The notes beneath the pieces were generated by a model. It was given only the letters and a program-made list of their open reading frames with translations. It had not been told where the DNA came from and searched no databases. Both the position numbers and the translations under genes were made by a program. From Paraferrimonas haliotis (GTDB lineage Bacteria; Pseudomonadota; Gammaproteobacteria; Enterobacterales; Shewanellaceae), in contig NZ_NRRB01000004.1 of assembly GCF_002282895.1 (NCBI RefSeq), positions 309,306 to 373,305 on the forward strand: 64,000 bases of DNA. Direction: 5' to 3'. Of the stretch, positions 62,779-64,000 are shown one piece after another; position 1 is the stretch's first letter; each line of letters opens with the position of its first letter.

Positions 62779-63684
62779 CTAACGGGAACGTTTTGGTTTA
62801 CGTCCCCCACCCGCTTTGCCTTTTGACGTTGGTGGTTTGTGCTTTTTACCAGCGCCCGGTTTATTCGACTTAGAGCGACGTCCCTTGGGGGTGTTATCGA
62901 TAGGGCCTGGGATTAACGGTTTGCGTTTCGGCTTAGCCTGATTGGCTTTAGGCTTAGCTTCTGAGGATGAGTCTTTGATCATGCTCAGCAATTTTTTTAG
63001 TTCCGACTCGGTTAAATCGCGCCATTCGCCCACCGGTAAACCTTTAAGACTCACATTCATAATCCGGGTGCGTTCTAATTTGGTCACCTCATAACCAAAG
63101 TGCTCAGCCATTCGCCGAATTTGTCGGTTTAAGCCCTGTACTAAGGTGATTCTAAAAACAAAATTAGAGGCTTTGGATACCTTACAGCGTTTGGTCTTTA
63201 GCCCAAGGATAGGGACACCGGCCGCCATGCCGTTAACAAAATCATCGGTTACAGGCTTATTGACGGTGACCAGATATTCTTTCTCGTGATTATTGCCGGC
63301 TCGTAAAATTTTGTTCACTAAGTCGCCGTTGTTGGTAAGGAAGATCAACCCTTGCGAGTCTTTATCTAGCCGGCCTATGGGGAAAATTCGATCACTGTGA
63401 TTGACAAAGTCGGTAATGTTATTGCGCTCTGTTGCTTCAGTGGTGCTGACAATACCTACCGGCTTGTTTAACGCGATGATCACCAAATCGTCAGCGTCAC
63501 GCGGTTCAATGGCTTGGCCGTTTACTTTAACCAGGTCGCCAGGAAATACTTGATCCCCTACTTGCGCCCGTTTGCCGTTAATAAACACATTGCCTTGTTC
63601 AATGTAACGATCCGCATCTCGACGAGAGCAGACACCGCTTTCACTGATGTATTTATTTAACCGTGTAGAAGATAAATCGAACAT
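62779..63684 (-). CDS. rluF: 23S rRNA pseudouridine(2604) synthase RluF
   Basis: The 301-residue enzyme has an N-terminal S4 domain ([20 protein letters not shown], residues 6-25) and an RsuA-type catalytic domain with the active-site Asp in [40 protein letters not shown] follows. The C-terminal tail from about residue 240 is very basic (repeated KPK, RRSK and PKRSR segments), as in E. coli RluF (290), which modifies U2604 of 23S rRNA. RluB and RluE are close relatives; the S4 domain and N-terminus favour RluF. Confidence 0.92.
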   Translation of the reverse strand: MFDLSSTRLNKYISESGVCSRRDADRYIEQGNVFINGKRAQVGDQVFPGDLVKVNGQAIEPRDADDLVIIALNKPVGIVSTTEATERNNITDFVNHSDRIFPIGRLDKDSQGLIFLTNNGDLVNKILRAGNNHEKEYLVTVNKPVTDDFVNGMAAGVPILGLKTKRCKVSKASNFVFRITLVQGLNRQIRRMAEHFGYEVTKLERTRIMNVSLKGLPVGEWRDLTESELKKLLSMIKDSSSEAKPKANQAKPKRKPLIPGPIDNTPKGRRSKSNKPGAGKKHKPPTSKGKAGGGRKPKRSR

Positions 63685-63883
63685 TAATTTCCTTGCCTTA
63701 ATGACACAACACCATCGTAGAAACAGAATTGGCTAGATTATAAAGCAAAGCTGGAGTAACAACATAGGTTTCGCTCACATCACTCAAACTGCGTTGAACA
63801 CACTAACAGTGCTCACTTAGCCCCCATCTTGACGAAAATCTGGGCAGTTAATCAAGTTTATTGCATTGATTGAACGCTAGCAC

Positions 63884-63912
63884 TTTACATGCATGCCAAC
63901 ATTGAATATTAT
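63884..63912 (+). promoter_or_regulatory. Sigma-70 promoter of tRNA-Tyr
   Basis: TTTACA, a 17-bp spacer and TATTAT, 13 bp before the tRNA 5' end, with a GC-containing discriminator (GCACCGC). Confidence 0.8.
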
Positions 63913-63925
63913 GCACCGCACTCGT

Positions 63926-64000
63926 GGAGGGGTTCCCGAGTGGCCAAAGGGATCAGACTGTAAATCTGACGGCTCAGCCTTCGAAGGTTCGAATCCTTCC
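63926..64000 (+). tRNA. tRNA-Tyr (GTA), cut by the window end
   Basis: The first 75 nt of a tyrosine tRNA: acceptor arm GGAGGGG, GTTCCCGAGTGGCC D-arm, anticodon GTA in ACTGTAAATC, a long variable arm, and the T-arm GGTTCGAATCC. The 3' acceptor strand and CCA are beyond the window. Confidence 0.95.

Overview
The window looks like a chromosomal segment of a marine-type gammaproteobacterium, probably Alteromonadales or a close relative. Supporting signs are a FadR-type operator upstream of fadE, the seqA-pgm pair divergent from ybfF-DUF2788-ybfE-fldA, the divergent dnaQ/rnhA and ppsA/ppsR pairs, mltD beside gloB, a CrbS/CrbR two-component pair beside acs, and an orphan LapD-like receptor. The placement is inferred from gene families and order, not from any database search. 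Gene density is high and both strands are used evenly. There is no rRNA operon, prophage, insertion sequence or CRISPR array; the only repeats are tandem tRNA genes, recurring hairpins and two REP-like palindrome clusters.

Layout. 1-1.7 kb: SOS mutasome genes imuA-imuB under a perfect LexA box, divergent from an alkyltransferase-like repair gene. 1.7-5.7 kb: DUF3108 protein, two spondin-domain secreted proteins, an orphan atypical response regulator behind a large hairpin, and a class II amidotransferase. 5.7-9 kb: fadE with FadR-like and PsrA-like sites, then four tandem tRNA-Asp genes. 9-20.8 kb: dnaQ, rnhA, yafS-like, gloB, mltD, asmA-like, rraA, ppiC, an XRE regulator, an MltB-type transglycosylase and a LapD-like c-di-GMP receptor. 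20.8-25.1 kb: a minus-strand operon terC, GST, MOSC-ferredoxin, beta-propeller lyase-like protein, SDR. 25.3-32.7 kb: S9 peptidase, two small lipoproteins, DUF3861 plus an Old Yellow Enzyme, an unknown protein, an amidohydrolase, then tRNA-Ser with a decayed duplicate and a candidate small RNA.

32.7-45.5 kb: nadA, the branched-chain keto acid dehydrogenase operon (E1 alpha, E1 beta, E2), astE, msrA behind MetJ-like boxes, pgm, seqA, ybfF, DUF2788, ybfE, fldA and alaA. 45.5-54.2 kb: an exported amidohydrolase, yfbR, a gene interrupted by a stop codon, a LysR/NmrA divergent pair, ppsA/ppsR and aroG. 54.3-64 kb: crbR, crbS, acs, smrA, a DUF4440 protein, a YchJ-like protein, an unknown membrane protein, rluF and a tRNA-Tyr cut by the window end.

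Metabolically the region centres on acetyl-CoA and pyruvate: fatty acid oxidation (fadE), branched-chain amino acid breakdown (bkd), acetate activation (acs under CrbSR) and gluconeogenesis (ppsA/ppsR). The genes themselves are mostly housekeeping. The less ordinary material is in the gaps: a hairpin that covers a Shine-Dalgarno sequence, a three-hairpin small RNA candidate, hairpins wedged into a duplicated tRNA end, MetJ-like boxes at msrA, and an in-frame stop. I found no clearly novel multi-gene system; the GST/MOSC/propeller/SDR operon and the spondin pair with its atypical regulator are the best functional unknowns.
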